Shown: piece after piece, positions 7,017 to 15,002 of the stretch
Position numbering within the stretch: the stretch's first letter is position 1
Layout: every line of letters begins with the position of its first letter
Source: Bacteroidota bacterium
GTDB taxonomy: Bacteria; Bacteroidota; Bacteroidia; Chitinophagales; Chitinophagaceae
Assembly: GCA_023436425.1 (NCBI GenBank)
Contig: JAEZJD010000092.1
Location: 1 to 15,002 of the forward strand
Length of the DNA stretch: 15,002 nt
Direction of reading: 5' to 3'
Position numbers and translations under genes: made by a program
Notes under the pieces: model-generated
What the model saw: only the letters and a program-made list of their open reading frames with translations
Databases searched by the model: none
What the model was told of the DNA's origin: nothing

Positions 7017-9047
7017 TTACTTTAAGTAGTTGTAATACTCAGCATCTGTTGCGGTATCCCACCAAACAGGAATACTCCACACGGTAGGATCAGCTGCATG
7101 TGCATTAATTGCAAGTGCATTATTCAGATTGTAATTCAATTCGAGTGTTGTTGGCAATCTCCATCTGCGCTGCCAGTATCTTGGATCAGTTTTACTGCCA
7201 CCAATGTAGATATCCTGACCGGCGAACAATGGACCTCTGTCGTAGCCCGGATAAACTACACCGTAGTTGCCAACATTACCTGCACTGAAATTGAATCTAC
7301 GCATGTCGTTCCAATTTTCGATGCTGCAGCCCATTGCAATCCACTTTTGTAACATGATGTCGGACATTGTGAGGTTGCCTGCACCTTGTGCTACTGCGCT
7401 ACTTGAAAGATATGCGTTGATGGCAGCTTGATCCATCGGCTCCAGATCCGGAATAGTGATGCCTGCTGCGCTCTTGTTGTAGCCGGAGGCTTTCCATTGT
7501 GTAAGCTTCGACTGCATATAATCAAGATGTGCCTGAATTGCTGCTCTGTAGGCGGTGTAAGCGTTAGCCGGGTCGTTTTTTCTCATGTATACTTCAGCTT
7601 TGATGAAGTTCATTTCATGAAATGTCAATATTTCCTGATCAGAAATTGGACGAACCTGGAATGATCCTGTGCCGCCAATAGCGCCGGCATTGTATGCAGC
7701 TTGGGATTGATACCAATTGAGATCTGTTGCCGGTTGACCCACAGTCGTCGTAGCAAGCGAGTTGCTTCGGAGATTGACATACACTGTATCTCCTGCAAAC
7801 AAATAATTGGTGCTGTTGACGAACATTGCACCCGGCTTATAAGTCACCGTAACGTCGTTACCACTTACAGTATGAGTACGTCCCGCCTGTACTTGGGCCG
7901 CAATGAAGTTTGCCCGATCTGTGGCGTCTGCAATGGTATATTTGATAGTAGTAATAGCAGCTGCATAACTTGCCAACTGAATAGACGTAGCACCACCTTT
8001 CATTAAACGGTTTTGCACACTAAGCGGTGCCGTTTGACTTTGCGGATTATAAGAATCAACTCCGATGGAGCGGTTCCACGTATAAGAAATGACTTTTCCG
8101 CTGGGATCAAGTTGAATATTAGACATGATAGCAGGTACAATTTTGCTCATCCGAGGGTCAACAACACCAGAATTCCTCATGTTAGTTAACAGATTGTAGT
8201 GGTATTGAGAAATACGCTGATTACTACCATATGCCGCATAGTCCCAGTTGCCGTTTGTTGAAACAGGATCGCCTAACAAATAGTCTGTTACGGTGCTGTT
8301 GTTATAGCATGGCTGCACTATGTTGTCGGCATTCGACTGAGGACCTTTTGAAAGAAAATACAAAACAGAATCTGCGTTGAACAGATCCGTTTTCTTCGAT
8401 AGTTTTAGCATGTACCGGGCTTTCAGTCCATAACATAATTTGATCCACTTGTTCACGTCACCATTGTTCCACATGTCTCCTGCAGAAAATGCAGGAGCGT
8501 TACTTTCCTGTGTCTTGCTAAACAAATTAATTGCCTCGTTTAGCTTGGCAATACAGCCATAGTAAATGGTTTTGCCGTCATCAAAGCCGGGACTTGGATT
8601 GCCTGTGAGTGCCTGCGTATACGGCATTTCGCCATAGATATCAAGCATTTCCATGAAGCCCAGCGCATGAAATACGTCTGCGGCTGCCATGTAAGAGTAG
8701 GCGCCTTGTTTTTCGGCAGAATTATACAAGTCGTTCAGATTAGATGCTACCTCTACGAAGAACGTTTGGTAGGGCGTCGTGTTGCCGGTGTGTGCTGTCC
8801 ACGTGGTACTTAATGCATTTCCAGTACCTGCGTTGCTATAATAAACGCCAGCCGCAGCTGCAGTGCGAAAATTGCTAACGCCTGCCGTATATGTGTAAAA
8901 GTGTTGAATCCATGGAAGACGGTTTTGAATGAGCACAGTGGCATTGTTCGGATTGTCCGGATCAGTGTTCACGTCCAACCACTTTTTACAGGAAGCCGAA
9001 CCTAAAACCAATGCACAACCCAAAATGATGTATTTAGCTTTTTTCAT
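7017..9047 (-). CDS. SusD/RagB-type outer-membrane lipoprotein (SusD-like_2 group), enlarged
   Basis: SusD proteins are surface lipoproteins that form a hinged lid over a SusC barrel and help capture substrate. This one begins with MKKAKYIILG, a short hydrophobic stretch and a lipid-attachment Cys at 20 (GSASC). It continues with KKWLDVNTDPDNP, a start typical of the SusD-like_2 group (PF12771). TPR-like helices are seen around 97-135, 160-235 and 474-511. The C-terminal part has the family-like stretch SIENWNDMRRF (575-585) and RWRLPTTLELNYN (628-640). At 676 aa it is clearly longer than the usual 480-560 aa. Much of the excess lies at about 305-465, a region rich in Gly, Ser, Thr and aromatic residues and probably beta-rich. 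It lies 18 nt downstream of the SusC stop and is the last gene before a strong terminator. The substrate cannot be told from the sequence. Confidence 0.92.
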   Translation of the reverse strand: MKKAKYIILGCALVLGSASCKKWLDVNTDPDNPNNATVLIQNRLPWIQHFYTYTAGVSNFRTAAAAGVYYSNAGTGNALSTTWTAHTGNTTPYQTFFVEVASNLNDLYNSAEKQGAYSYMAAADVFHALGFMEMLDIYGEMPYTQALTGNPSPGFDDGKTIYYGCIAKLNEAINLFSKTQESNAPAFSAGDMWNNGDVNKWIKLCYGLKARYMLKLSKKTDLFNADSVLYFLSKGPQSNADNIVQPCYNNSTVTDYLLGDPVSTNGNWDYAAYGSNQRISQYHYNLLTNMRNSGVVDPRMSKIVPAIMSNIQLDPSGKVISYTWNRSIGVDSYNPQSQTAPLSVQNRLMKGGATSIQLASYAAAITTIKYTIADATDRANFIAAQVQAGRTHTVSGNDVTVTYKPGAMFVNSTNYLFAGDTVYVNLRSNSLATTTVGQPATDLNWYQSQAAYNAGAIGGTGSFQVRPISDQEILTFHEMNFIKAEVYMRKNDPANAYTAYRAAIQAHLDYMQSKLTQWKASGYNKSAAGITIPDLEPMDQAAINAYLSSSAVAQGAGNLTMSDIMLQKWIAMGCSIENWNDMRRFNFSAGNVGNYGVVYPGYDRGPLFAGQDIYIGGSKTDPRYWQRRWRLPTTLELNYNLNNALAINAHAADPTVWSIPVWWDTATDAEYYNYLK

Positions 9048-9065
9048 AATTTAAACAATTTGTGG

Positions 9066-12000
9066 TTAAAACGTAAGATTTAATCCAAAAGTGATTGTTG
9101 ATACTGCAGGTACTCCCAGGTAATCGATACCTGTTGAACCGGAACCACCCGTGCCACCTGCCGCACTTACTTCAGGATCCATTCCTTTATAATTTGTCCA
9201 CGTCAATAAGTTTGTTCCCGTTGCTGTTGCAGATATGCCCTTGAATATTGATTGATTTCTTAGAACACCGGTGAAATCGTACGTTAAAGAAAGCGAACGT
9301 AGTTTAACCCAATTTACATCTGTTACAAAATTCGATGCATTGGCTGCGTAGTTTGACCAGTATTGTTGAATCATGTACGTTCCCGGGTAAGTTTTTCCAT
9401 TAATTGTATACGTGCCATTTGCATCGTATGTCTGGCTGAATGCAGCTCCTGTTTGACTGTTAACACCGTTAACCGTTACGGATTGACGATCGTTCAACGT
9501 GGTTAATTTGCTTAATCCATTTGCTACCAACGCATACTCGGTGCCATTGAAAACAGCTCCTCCTTTGCGGAAGTCAAACAAGAACGCTAAACTCAAATTT
9601 TTGTAGCGTAAAGTATTGTTTAAACCGCCAATGAAATCGGGTTCGCGATTGCCTACTACGACCGGAGTTGGATTTAACTTGTACAAGCCTGTGGTTGGGT
9701 CCACCTGATAACGGCCATCCGGGATCTCAACGCCTTTGGAATCAACTTCACGCAAGAACGTTCCACTGGGGACGGTAACCAATCCAAGGAAATACCCACC
9801 GTTAGGAATAGACGCTGCCCGAATTGATCCAAACTGCGCATCTGTAGGATAGAAATAGGAAACGCCTGGAAGGAAAGTTCCTAAGGTTCCTCTGTTGTAC
9901 GACCAATTCAGCATTACATCCCAACTGAAATTCTTTTGTGCAATTGCCTTTCCTGTAAGAGCGAGCTCCATTCCTTTGTTAATCACCGAACCGGAATTTA
10001 TGGAAGTTAAAATGTAGCCGCTGGCATTTGACAGCCGTGGCTGAGCAATTTGATTCTCTGTTTCACTTTGGTAGTAGGTATAGTCTAAACCAATCCGGTT
10101 ATTGAAGAATCTCAACTCTCCACCGACTTCCCATGATGTTTGTATTTCAGGAACAAGAAATGGATTGCCACTTACATAGTAGTTGCCAATACCGGTATAT
10201 GATCCAATTGTGATCGGGCTGACAACGGAAGTAAGCGTAGCGTATGCATTAGCATCTTTACCTACTTGCGCCCAGCTTGCCCGAATTTTACCGAAATTGA
10301 TCACATTTTGGCGGGGCAGCAATTGTGTAAATACAAATGAGCCACTAACAGAAGGATAGAAGTAAGACCTATTTTCAACAGGTAATGTTGAAGACCAGTC
10401 GTTTCTTCCCGTTGCTGTGAGATAAATGATGTCTCTGTAAGATATTCCAACCTCGCCGTATGCTCCTACCAAACGCTTTTTAGAGTTGGCGTCGGTAAAG
10501 AAGCGGTTAGTCGGGGTCATGTTATTGAAACTGATTGTACCAGCCGTTACAAAGTTGTATCCCCAATGATTTTGAGTGACTCCTTCCGTGTTTTCAGATG
10601 TGCTCCCCAGCATAAGCCGTGTATCGAAATCACCAAACGATTTGTGGAAGTTGCTCATTACTGTAGTGGTGATATATCTGTAATTATACATGCCTTTACT
10701 CAACCTTCCTTTTTGATATAATGGCAGCACCCCTGCAGAGCCGGGAGCAATATACGTGTAGTCATTTGTGGTATATTGGTCATAGCCCACACGGCCGGTA
10801 ATATCCCACCAGCTGGCGATTTTGAAATTTCCATTTACGCCGCCGGTAAACCGGTCTGTTTTGGATGTTAACTTATCCTGATTGATGATCCAGTACGGAT
10901 TGTCTACATCGCTTTCCAGCGGAAGTGTTCCGGCATATTTGCGATACTGCGTTCCATCGGCATTGATGTAATTTCTTACGTCGAAAACTGTTGGCCAAGT
11001 GTAGAGTGCTCCCATGCTTCCGTTTCCGCCACCGCCGTATAAACCTGCAGTAGTTAACGTTCGGTCGGTATTTGCAATTGAGTAGGCAGCGTTTGCATTA
11101 AGTGTGAGCCTTCCGTATTTCTGTTCACCATTGAACCGAAAAGTTGTTTTTTCATATCCCGTTTTTGGAACGATCCCGGTTTGATTGAAGTTTGAACCCG
11201 ACAGATAAAAAGACCCGTTTTTTGTACCGCCTGACACGTTTACGTTATTGTCGTAAATACGACCGTTTTGAAAAAAGGTTCCAATGTTGTCGTAAATGGT
11301 GCTGTCACCCGGGATTTTAGGACCCCAAGAACTGTAGGAGTTAAGCGTATTAAGTACACCATTGCTTGAATAGGAACCCGGTCCAAACATTGTTTGCACC
11401 TCCGGCAGTTTGTTAGCCCATGATGAACTTATTTTACTGTTTACACTAACAGTAACTTTCCCTTCTGCACCCTTTTTTGTTGTAATGATAACTACGCCGT
11501 CCGCAGCCCTCGAACCATAAAGCGCCGCAGCGGCAGCACCTTTCAGCACAGACAAATTTTCGATGTCTTCGGGATTTATATCCATGATGCGATTAGAGTA
11601 GGTTGAATTGCTTCTTGACAATCCATCCGTACCCGTGTTACCAACAATGGTTGTTGAGTTGTCATAAATAATTCCATCCACAACGAACAAAGGTTGATTT
11701 TGTCGGCTGTCGGAGGTAGAATTACCGCCACGGATTGTTATGGAAGCTCCCGCACCGGGTGCACCGCTAAATTGAGTGACGTTTACGCCAGGAACTTTTC
11801 CGACGAGCGAGTTGACCACATTGGTATTTTTGTTTTTCATCAGCTCCTGGGCATTAAGGTCTGTTACCGAATACCCGAGAGCTTTTCGTTCCTTTTTTAT
11901 CCCAAGTGCCGTTACAACTACTTCGCCCATCAGGTTATCTCCGGAGGCTAGCTGCATGTTAACGGTGTTTGATGAACCGATCGTAGCCTCCTTTGTAGAT

Positions 12001-12236
12001 CTACCCGAGAAAGTAAATTGTAGCACGTCACCTTGCCTGGCTGTTATTGTGAACATGCCCTGATTGTCGGTAATCGTTGAGCGGTTGCTTCCCTTCACCG
12101 CAACGGTTACACCACTGAGCGGAGAGTTATCTTCGGCAGTTACCCGACCTGTTATGGTTCTGTCCTGCGCAAAAGAAGAGAAGCAGAAAAGCAGCAATCC
12201 AATTTGTAGGAATGCAAAGCTGAAAAGTTTCCTCAT
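9066..12236 (-). CDS. SusC/RagA-type TonB-linked outer-membrane transporter
   Basis: A TonB-dependent barrel that imports oligomeric nutrients with its SusD partner. The 1056-aa protein has a signal peptide (1-24, ending SSFAQ), a carboxypeptidase-regulatory-like domain (about 27-98, starting ITGRVTAEDNSPLSGVTV), a TonB-box-like EVVVTALGIKKE (105-116) and a plug (about 120-256). The plug carries LVGKVPGVNV (144-153), SITIRGGNS (165-173), PLFVVDGI (182-189) and VLKGAAAAALYGSRAADGVV (230-249). The rest is a barrel ending in ITFGLNLTF with the terminal Phe expected for outer-membrane assembly. There is no N-terminal STN domain, so direct anti-sigma-factor signalling through this protein is not expected. 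The start ATG at 12236 gives an intact signal peptide. The SusD gene follows after 18 nt. No enzyme lies beside it, so glycan, peptide or other cargo are all possible. Confidence 0.95.
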   Translation of the reverse strand: MRKLFSFAFLQIGLLLFCFSSFAQDRTITGRVTAEDNSPLSGVTVAVKGSNRSTITDNQGMFTITARQGDVLQFTFSGRSTKEATIGSSNTVNMQLASGDNLMGEVVVTALGIKKERKALGYSVTDLNAQELMKNKNTNVVNSLVGKVPGVNVTQFSGAPGAGASITIRGGNSTSDSRQNQPLFVVDGIIYDNSTTIVGNTGTDGLSRSNSTYSNRIMDINPEDIENLSVLKGAAAAALYGSRAADGVVIITTKKGAEGKVTVSVNSKISSSWANKLPEVQTMFGPGSYSSNGVLNTLNSYSSWGPKIPGDSTIYDNIGTFFQNGRIYDNNVNVSGGTKNGSFYLSGSNFNQTGIVPKTGYEKTTFRFNGEQKYGRLTLNANAAYSIANTDRTLTTAGLYGGGGNGSMGALYTWPTVFDVRNYINADGTQYRKYAGTLPLESDVDNPYWIINQDKLTSKTDRFTGGVNGNFKIASWWDITGRVGYDQYTTNDYTYIAPGSAGVLPLYQKGRLSKGMYNYRYITTTVMSNFHKSFGDFDTRLMLGSTSENTEGVTQNHWGYNFVTAGTISFNNMTPTNRFFTDANSKKRLVGAYGEVGISYRDIIYLTATGRNDWSSTLPVENRSYFYPSVSGSFVFTQLLPRQNVINFGKIRASWAQVGKDANAYATLTSVVSPITIGSYTGIGNYYVSGNPFLVPEIQTSWEVGGELRFFNNRIGLDYTYYQSETENQIAQPRLSNASGYILTSINSGSVINKGMELALTGKAIAQKNFSWDVMLNWSYNRGTLGTFLPGVSYFYPTDAQFGSIRAASIPNGGYFLGLVTVPSGTFLREVDSKGVEIPDGRYQVDPTTGLYKLNPTPVVVGNREPDFIGGLNNTLRYKNLSLAFLFDFRKGGAVFNGTEYALVANGLSKLTTLNDRQSVTVNGVNSQTGAAFSQTYDANGTYTINGKTYPGTYMIQQYWSNYAANASNFVTDVNWVKLRSLSLTYDFTGVLRNQSIFKGISATATGTNLLTWTNYKGMDPEVSAAGGTGGSGSTGIDYLGVPAVSTITFGLNLTF

Positions 12237-12281
12237 AATAAGCGTTTTACTTTTTAGTGATTGTGTTGTTTCTCTGGTTTT

Positions 12282-12301
12282 CTGGATTAACTGGAATTAA
12301 C
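12282..12301 (-). repeat. Short tandem repeat in the SusC leader
   Basis: Read on the minus strand, GTTAATTCCAGTTAATCCAG is a near-exact tandem pair of a 9-10-nt unit. Further CTGG cores (+ strand) lie at 12274 and 12282. It sits 45-65 nt before the SusC ATG. It could be an operator or only a chance duplication. Confidence 0.35.
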
Positions 12302-12494
12302 AATGTAGTGTGTCCGTTTAAATGGTTTGTATCGATCAAGTTGAAGCCGGTATCAACGTCATCGATGTATCTGCATACAGTAAGACCATCGCGGAAGCAA
12401 CTAGGCTGCACAGGGCGAATTATTCCCGTTTGAGTTTTTGAAGAGAAATAATAATAGAGAGTGTGAAGCAGTCGTTCCCCGATAAGCATTCGTT

Positions 12495-12522
12495 GTCAAT
12501 TCGAGATCAAATTAGTCAATTC
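12495..12522. repeat. 8-bp direct repeat spaced 20 nt, possible operator
   Basis: GTCAATTC occurs at 12495-12502 and again at 12515-12522, with exactly 20 nt from start to start, close to two helical turns. It lies just downstream of the candidate SusC promoter. The spacing suits two regulator subunits on the same DNA face, but no regulator gene is in the window. Confidence 0.35.
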
Positions 12523-12525
12523 ATT

Positions 12526-12579
12526 CAAACTGAGATAAAAAAAATGGGAGACAAAGAAAAAGCGAAGACTTATCCGCAA
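12526..12579 (-). promoter_or_regulatory. Candidate promoter of the complete SusCD operon
   Basis: On the minus strand, TTTCTTTG (12559-12552) is one base off TAnnTTTG, with a TTG (12579-12577) 17 nt upstream, the same spacing as the better ychF promoter. A second overlapping option is TCAGTTTG (12533-12526) with TTTG (12555-12552) 18 nt upstream. Neither -7 box is perfect. The region lies directly after the terminator of the previous unit, which is where a promoter would be expected. Confidence 0.35.
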
Positions 12580-12621
12580 CGACAGTTGTTGAACTTGCAA
12601 TAAACTACTGATGACCGGTGC

Positions 12622-12652
12622 AAAAAAAACCCTGCTGTTGAGCAGGGTTTTT
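12622..12652 (-). terminator. Rho-independent terminator of the partial SusCD unit
   Basis: A 12-bp perfect stem, AAAAACCCTGCT (12625-12636) with AGCAGGGTTTTT (12641-12652), closes a 4-nt loop. On the minus strand it ends in eight T residues (12629-12622), 20 nt after the SusD stop codon. Five T residues on the + strand make it potentially bidirectional, although no + strand gene needs it. Confidence 0.9.
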
Positions 12653-12671
12653 GGGGATTGCAATTTCTTAT

Positions 12672-14375
12672 CTACCAACCTGGGTTTTGCGTTAAGACGT
12701 ATCCCTTATTGGTGTAGATAGTTATCTGATCTAATGGGAGTGGCTCCATGTAATATTTTAAACCGGTTGCCGGATCAAAACGGCGAGCCGTTGCTGCACT
12801 TGGAGCCGGAATGATGTAGCCTTCCGTGGTGCTACCCTCAAGAGTAACTGTGGCGGCTGGAAAATCAACTTTTCTTATCCAGGCACCGCGATTAATGTCT
12901 TTTTTTACCTCTGTGTCCAGATACTCCAATTTTTTCCAACGCCTTAAATCATCATATCTAAAGCCTTCGAACATTAATTCAACCCTTCTTTCTCTTCTGA
13001 TTTCCCAGATAAGAGACGGAACTGTTGGATCTCTTTTTGGATCATCGTAAACAACGCCGTTAACCGCCGGTTGACCACCGATAACCTGCAACTTCGGCAT
13101 GTTAATTCCCGGTCTTGCTCTAAGCAGATTTATCGACTTGTCCAGATCTGCCTGCGTAAGATTTCCCAGTTCTGCTGTCGCTTCAGCATAGTTTAACAGC
13201 ACTTCACCAAATCTTATTTCCGGAGCATCTGTAGTGTTTGTTTGGCTAAGACCGTCCGGTACGTCTTTGATCGCCTCGTTGAAAAATTTAATAGCGACAT
13301 AACCGGAAGTAGAGTAGTTGCTATGAACTCCTCTGATACGCAATTCCCGTGCGAAAATTTCTGTGAGTCTTGCATCCCTGTCGGTTGTTACATTAATAAT
13401 GGTTTTGTCGCCCTTATACAATGGAGAAACCATTATTGGTAAACCGTCTTTTGAAAGAAATGATTCGACAGCATCCTTTGATGCACCGGTTTGCGCCTCA
13501 AGGTTTACATAGCTGTGCAAACTGTGCGTCAGAATTGTTGCCTCATATCGCCGGTAAAGAATGATCTCTTTTTTACCAGCCAGATCTACAGAATTGAAGA
13601 CGCTCCTGTAAGGATCTCCAATTGAGTATTTGCCGCTCATCATAACTTCATTAGCGGCCCACTGAGAAGCTTGTAAATATTCCGTGGCTTTTTGCTGGTT
13701 GATGTTATGATATTTCAAGAAAGTTCCCTGAAAGAGAAACACTCTTGACATCAAGGCTAAAACAACATTTCGCGTGACGGTCAGTTGATTGGTACCATCG
13801 TTAGCACGAACGTTTTCCGCTGCATACTTGAAATCCTGGAGCACACTGTCCATCACTAATATTCTGGAATCTCTTGGTTTGTACAACTCTGGATCTTCCG
13901 GGTCTATAATTTCATGTCCATACCAAGGAACGTCGCCGAATCTTTTTACAAGATCATTGTATTCCAATGCACGAAACAGGCGACCTACTCCCGTCCAATG
14001 CCGCTTTGCCTCGTCGCTCATGTTTACCCGCTGCACCCGATTGATGAACAGATTTGCTTTTCTCACCCAAGTGAACGTCCAGCCACCTCCGGAAGTTGGT
14101 ACTACTCGTGTGAAGGCTGTGGGAGTAGACGGTGCTACGTCGTCCGTTAATGTTTGACCATAGGAAAAACCACCCCAGGCTAAGTCAAAGCCAGAAGAGT
14201 AGCCCTCAAAGTATGCGGGGTAGAAGCCATATGCAAAAGTTCTTACATTGTCTTCGCTCACCCAGTAGGAATCATCAACTGGAGTATCTAAGGGGAATCG
14301 CTGCAGGAATTCCTTTTTACATCCTACAGAAAAAACCAGTATGCCGATAATTAAAAAAGATAATTTCTTTATCAT
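12672..14375 (-). CDS. SusD/RagB-type outer-membrane lipoprotein (canonical SusD_RagB)
   Basis: Surface substrate-binding lid partner of the SusC encoded just upstream. The 567-aa protein has a short signal peptide and a lipid-attachment Cys at 19 (FSVGC), then KKEFLQRFPLDTPVDDSYW (20-38), typical of the N-terminal SusD-like_3 region (PF14322). TPR-like helices include GRLFRALEYNDLVKRFGDVP (131-150). The C-terminal SusD_RagB domain (PF07980) is marked by IRFGEVLLNYAEA (387-399), the strong signature IRRERRVELMFEGFRYDDLR (459-478) and the ending LTQNPGW (561-567). Length is normal for the family. The ATG at 14375 gives an intact signal and lies 10 nt after the SusC stop, so the pair is surely cotranscribed. 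It belongs to a different SusD subfamily from the one at 7017-9047, so the two units are not a simple recent duplication. Substrate unknown. Confidence 0.95.
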   Translation of the reverse strand: MIKKLSFLIIGILVFSVGCKKEFLQRFPLDTPVDDSYWVSEDNVRTFAYGFYPAYFEGYSSGFDLAWGGFSYGQTLTDDVAPSTPTAFTRVVPTSGGGWTFTWVRKANLFINRVQRVNMSDEAKRHWTGVGRLFRALEYNDLVKRFGDVPWYGHEIIDPEDPELYKPRDSRILVMDSVLQDFKYAAENVRANDGTNQLTVTRNVVLALMSRVFLFQGTFLKYHNINQQKATEYLQASQWAANEVMMSGKYSIGDPYRSVFNSVDLAGKKEIILYRRYEATILTHSLHSYVNLEAQTGASKDAVESFLSKDGLPIMVSPLYKGDKTIINVTTDRDARLTEIFARELRIRGVHSNYSTSGYVAIKFFNEAIKDVPDGLSQTNTTDAPEIRFGEVLLNYAEATAELGNLTQADLDKSINLLRARPGINMPKLQVIGGQPAVNGVVYDDPKRDPTVPSLIWEIRRERRVELMFEGFRYDDLRRWKKLEYLDTEVKKDINRGAWIRKVDFPAATVTLEGSTTEGYIIPAPSAATARRFDPATGLKYYMEPLPLDQITIYTNKGYVLTQNPGW

Positions 14376-14385
14376 GGTGTTTCTT

Positions 14386-15002
14386 TTAGAGAGTTACTTG
14401 AATACCAAATGAGAATACCTTACGATATGGGTATACGCGACCAAAAGTAATTGGGTCGTCCAGACCAGCTGTAGTGTAGTTTATTTCCGGATCGATAGGT
14501 ACATTCAAATTATCTATCGTGAATAAATTTTCTCCGCTGAAATATAGACGGGTAGTTTTCAGATGCGCTTTACTGCTAATGCTCGCAGGCAAAGTATATC
14601 CGAAGTTTACATTCTTCAACCTCGTGTACGCCATGTTCAACAAGTATTTCGTTTGCACCAGGAAGTTTCTTGTAGTTGTTTGCAATTGATCGGTAGGTCT
14701 GGGGTAATATGCATTCGGATTACTTTCGGTCCAATAATCCATTTGGTGTGCGTACCAGCCTTCTCCCGGCCGATAACCCGGAATAGTAACATTTCCTGTA
14801 GCCCAGAAATCTCTTTTGCCAACGCCTTGTACAAACATGTTCAGATCGAATCCCTTCCACGCTGCGCCCAATCTAACTCCGTACTGATAACGTGGGGTTG
14901 AATTACCAATAACCCGCTGATCACCGGGGTTGTCAACGGTATTCGTTCCAATATCAATAATGCCGTCACCATTCAAATCTTTGTACTTAATATCACCAGG
15001 TC
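14386..15002 (-). CDS. SusC/RagA-type TonB-linked outer-membrane transporter (partial, C-terminal 204 residues)
   Basis: Only the C-terminal end is inside the window; the reading frame is open to the right edge (first complete codon at 15000-14998). A TTG at 14976 can be read as a start, but it is an internal Leu: the frame upstream reads PGDIKYKDLNGDGIID, a conserved SusC/RagA motif with a DxNxDG calcium-loop-like core. Downstream are barrel strands such as PRYQYGVRLGAAWKGFDLNM and YTRLKNVNFGYTLP, the stretch LYFSGENLFTIDN, and the ending RKVFSFGIQVTL. The last residue is Leu rather than the usual Phe, with Phe two strand-facing positions earlier. The paired SusD follows after 10 nt. N-terminal domains, signal peptide and any STN domain are outside the window. 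Confidence 0.93.
   Translation of the reverse strand, partial: PGDIKYKDLNGDGIIDIGTNTVDNPGDQRVIGNSTPRYQYGVRLGAAWKGFDLNMFVQGVGKRDFWATGNVTIPGYRPGEGWYAHQMDYWTESNPNAYYPRPTDQLQTTTRNFLVQTKYLLNMAYTRLKNVNFGYTLPASISSKAHLKTTRLYFSGENLFTIDNLNVPIDPEINYTTAGLDDPITFGRVYPYRKVFSFGIQVTL

Larger units (their letters stand above)
12237..12671. other. 435-nt gap between the two SusCD units
   Basis: This is the only stretch longer than 300 nt without a supported gene. Its right end holds the terminator of the upstream SusD (12622-12652). Its middle holds a candidate minus-strand promoter and an 8-bp direct repeat. Its left end, just before the SusC start, holds a short CTGG repeat. An 80-codon minus-strand frame (12247-12489) runs through it but has no recognisable features. 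If the promoter call is right, the SusC mRNA has a leader of about 300 nt. Confidence 0.7.

Noticed and set aside
12360..12367. CATCGATG palindrome in the gap
   Set aside because: An 8-bp palindrome of this kind is expected by chance and has no partner or clear position relative to a promoter.
12247..12489. 80-codon minus-strand frame with an ATG in the gap before SusC
   Set aside because: No signal peptide, domain or recognisable motif. It lies in the probable leader of SusC and ends just before its start; a chance frame is the simplest reading. Conservation in relatives would change this.
12496..12678. 60-codon minus-strand frame over the gap
   Set aside because: It runs through the terminator hairpin and overlaps the end of the SusD gene, and its product is low-complexity; not a gene.
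13789..14157. 122-codon + strand frame antisense to the second SusD
   Set aside because: Shadow of the SusD frame with no recognisable features or start signal.
14386..14976. A short complete gene starting at TTG 14976
   Set aside because: The frame is open to the window edge and upstream codons encode the conserved SusC motif, so this is an internal Leu of a truncated-by-window gene.
1..15002. tRNA, rRNA, CRISPR array, insertion sequence or phage genes
   Set aside because: I looked for repeat-spacer patterns, transposase-like frames, terminal inverted repeats and tRNA-like cloverleaf ends and saw none.

Overview
The window looks like chromosomal DNA of a Bacteroidota bacterium, most likely Chitinophagaceae or a near relative. 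The evidence is two SusC/SusD outer-membrane uptake pairs, lipoproteins with short lipid-attachment signals, promoter-like TAnnTTTG/TTG boxes instead of E. coli sigma70 boxes, and starts without a clear Shine-Dalgarno sequence. The family-level placement is an impression from protein sequence; no marker gene was compared.

The left half (1-6962) is housekeeping. prfC (RF3, +) faces ppc (PEP carboxylase, -). Upstream of ppc on the same strand, 58 nt away, is ychF (ribosome-associated ATPase), so ychF-ppc may be one transcript. ychF is divergent from a + strand membrane protein that joins SpmA-like and SpmB-like halves in one chain. The 150-nt divergent spacer holds a good promoter for ychF, a perfect 9-bp inverted repeat in the expected ychF leader, and AACT repeats every 6-7 nt that end just before both start codons.

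The right half (7017-15002) is a minus-strand nutrient-uptake region. The second SusC (partial, cut by the window edge) and its SusD (567 aa, canonical SusD_RagB type) come first in transcription order and end at a strong hairpin terminator (12622-12652). A 435-nt gap with a candidate promoter and short repeats follows. Then come a complete SusC (1056 aa) and an oversized SusD (676 aa, SusD-like_2 type), ending at a second strong terminator (6961-6987) that overlaps the stop codon of the convergent SpmAB gene. Each SusC would be the TonB-dependent barrel and each SusD its surface lid. No glycosidase, peptidase, sigma/anti-sigma pair or sensor lies inside the window, so the substrates cannot be named.

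I did not find a clearly new multi-gene system. The least explained items are the mirrored AACT-repeat leaders, the roughly 150-residue extra region in the first SusD, and the long leader of the complete SusCD operon.
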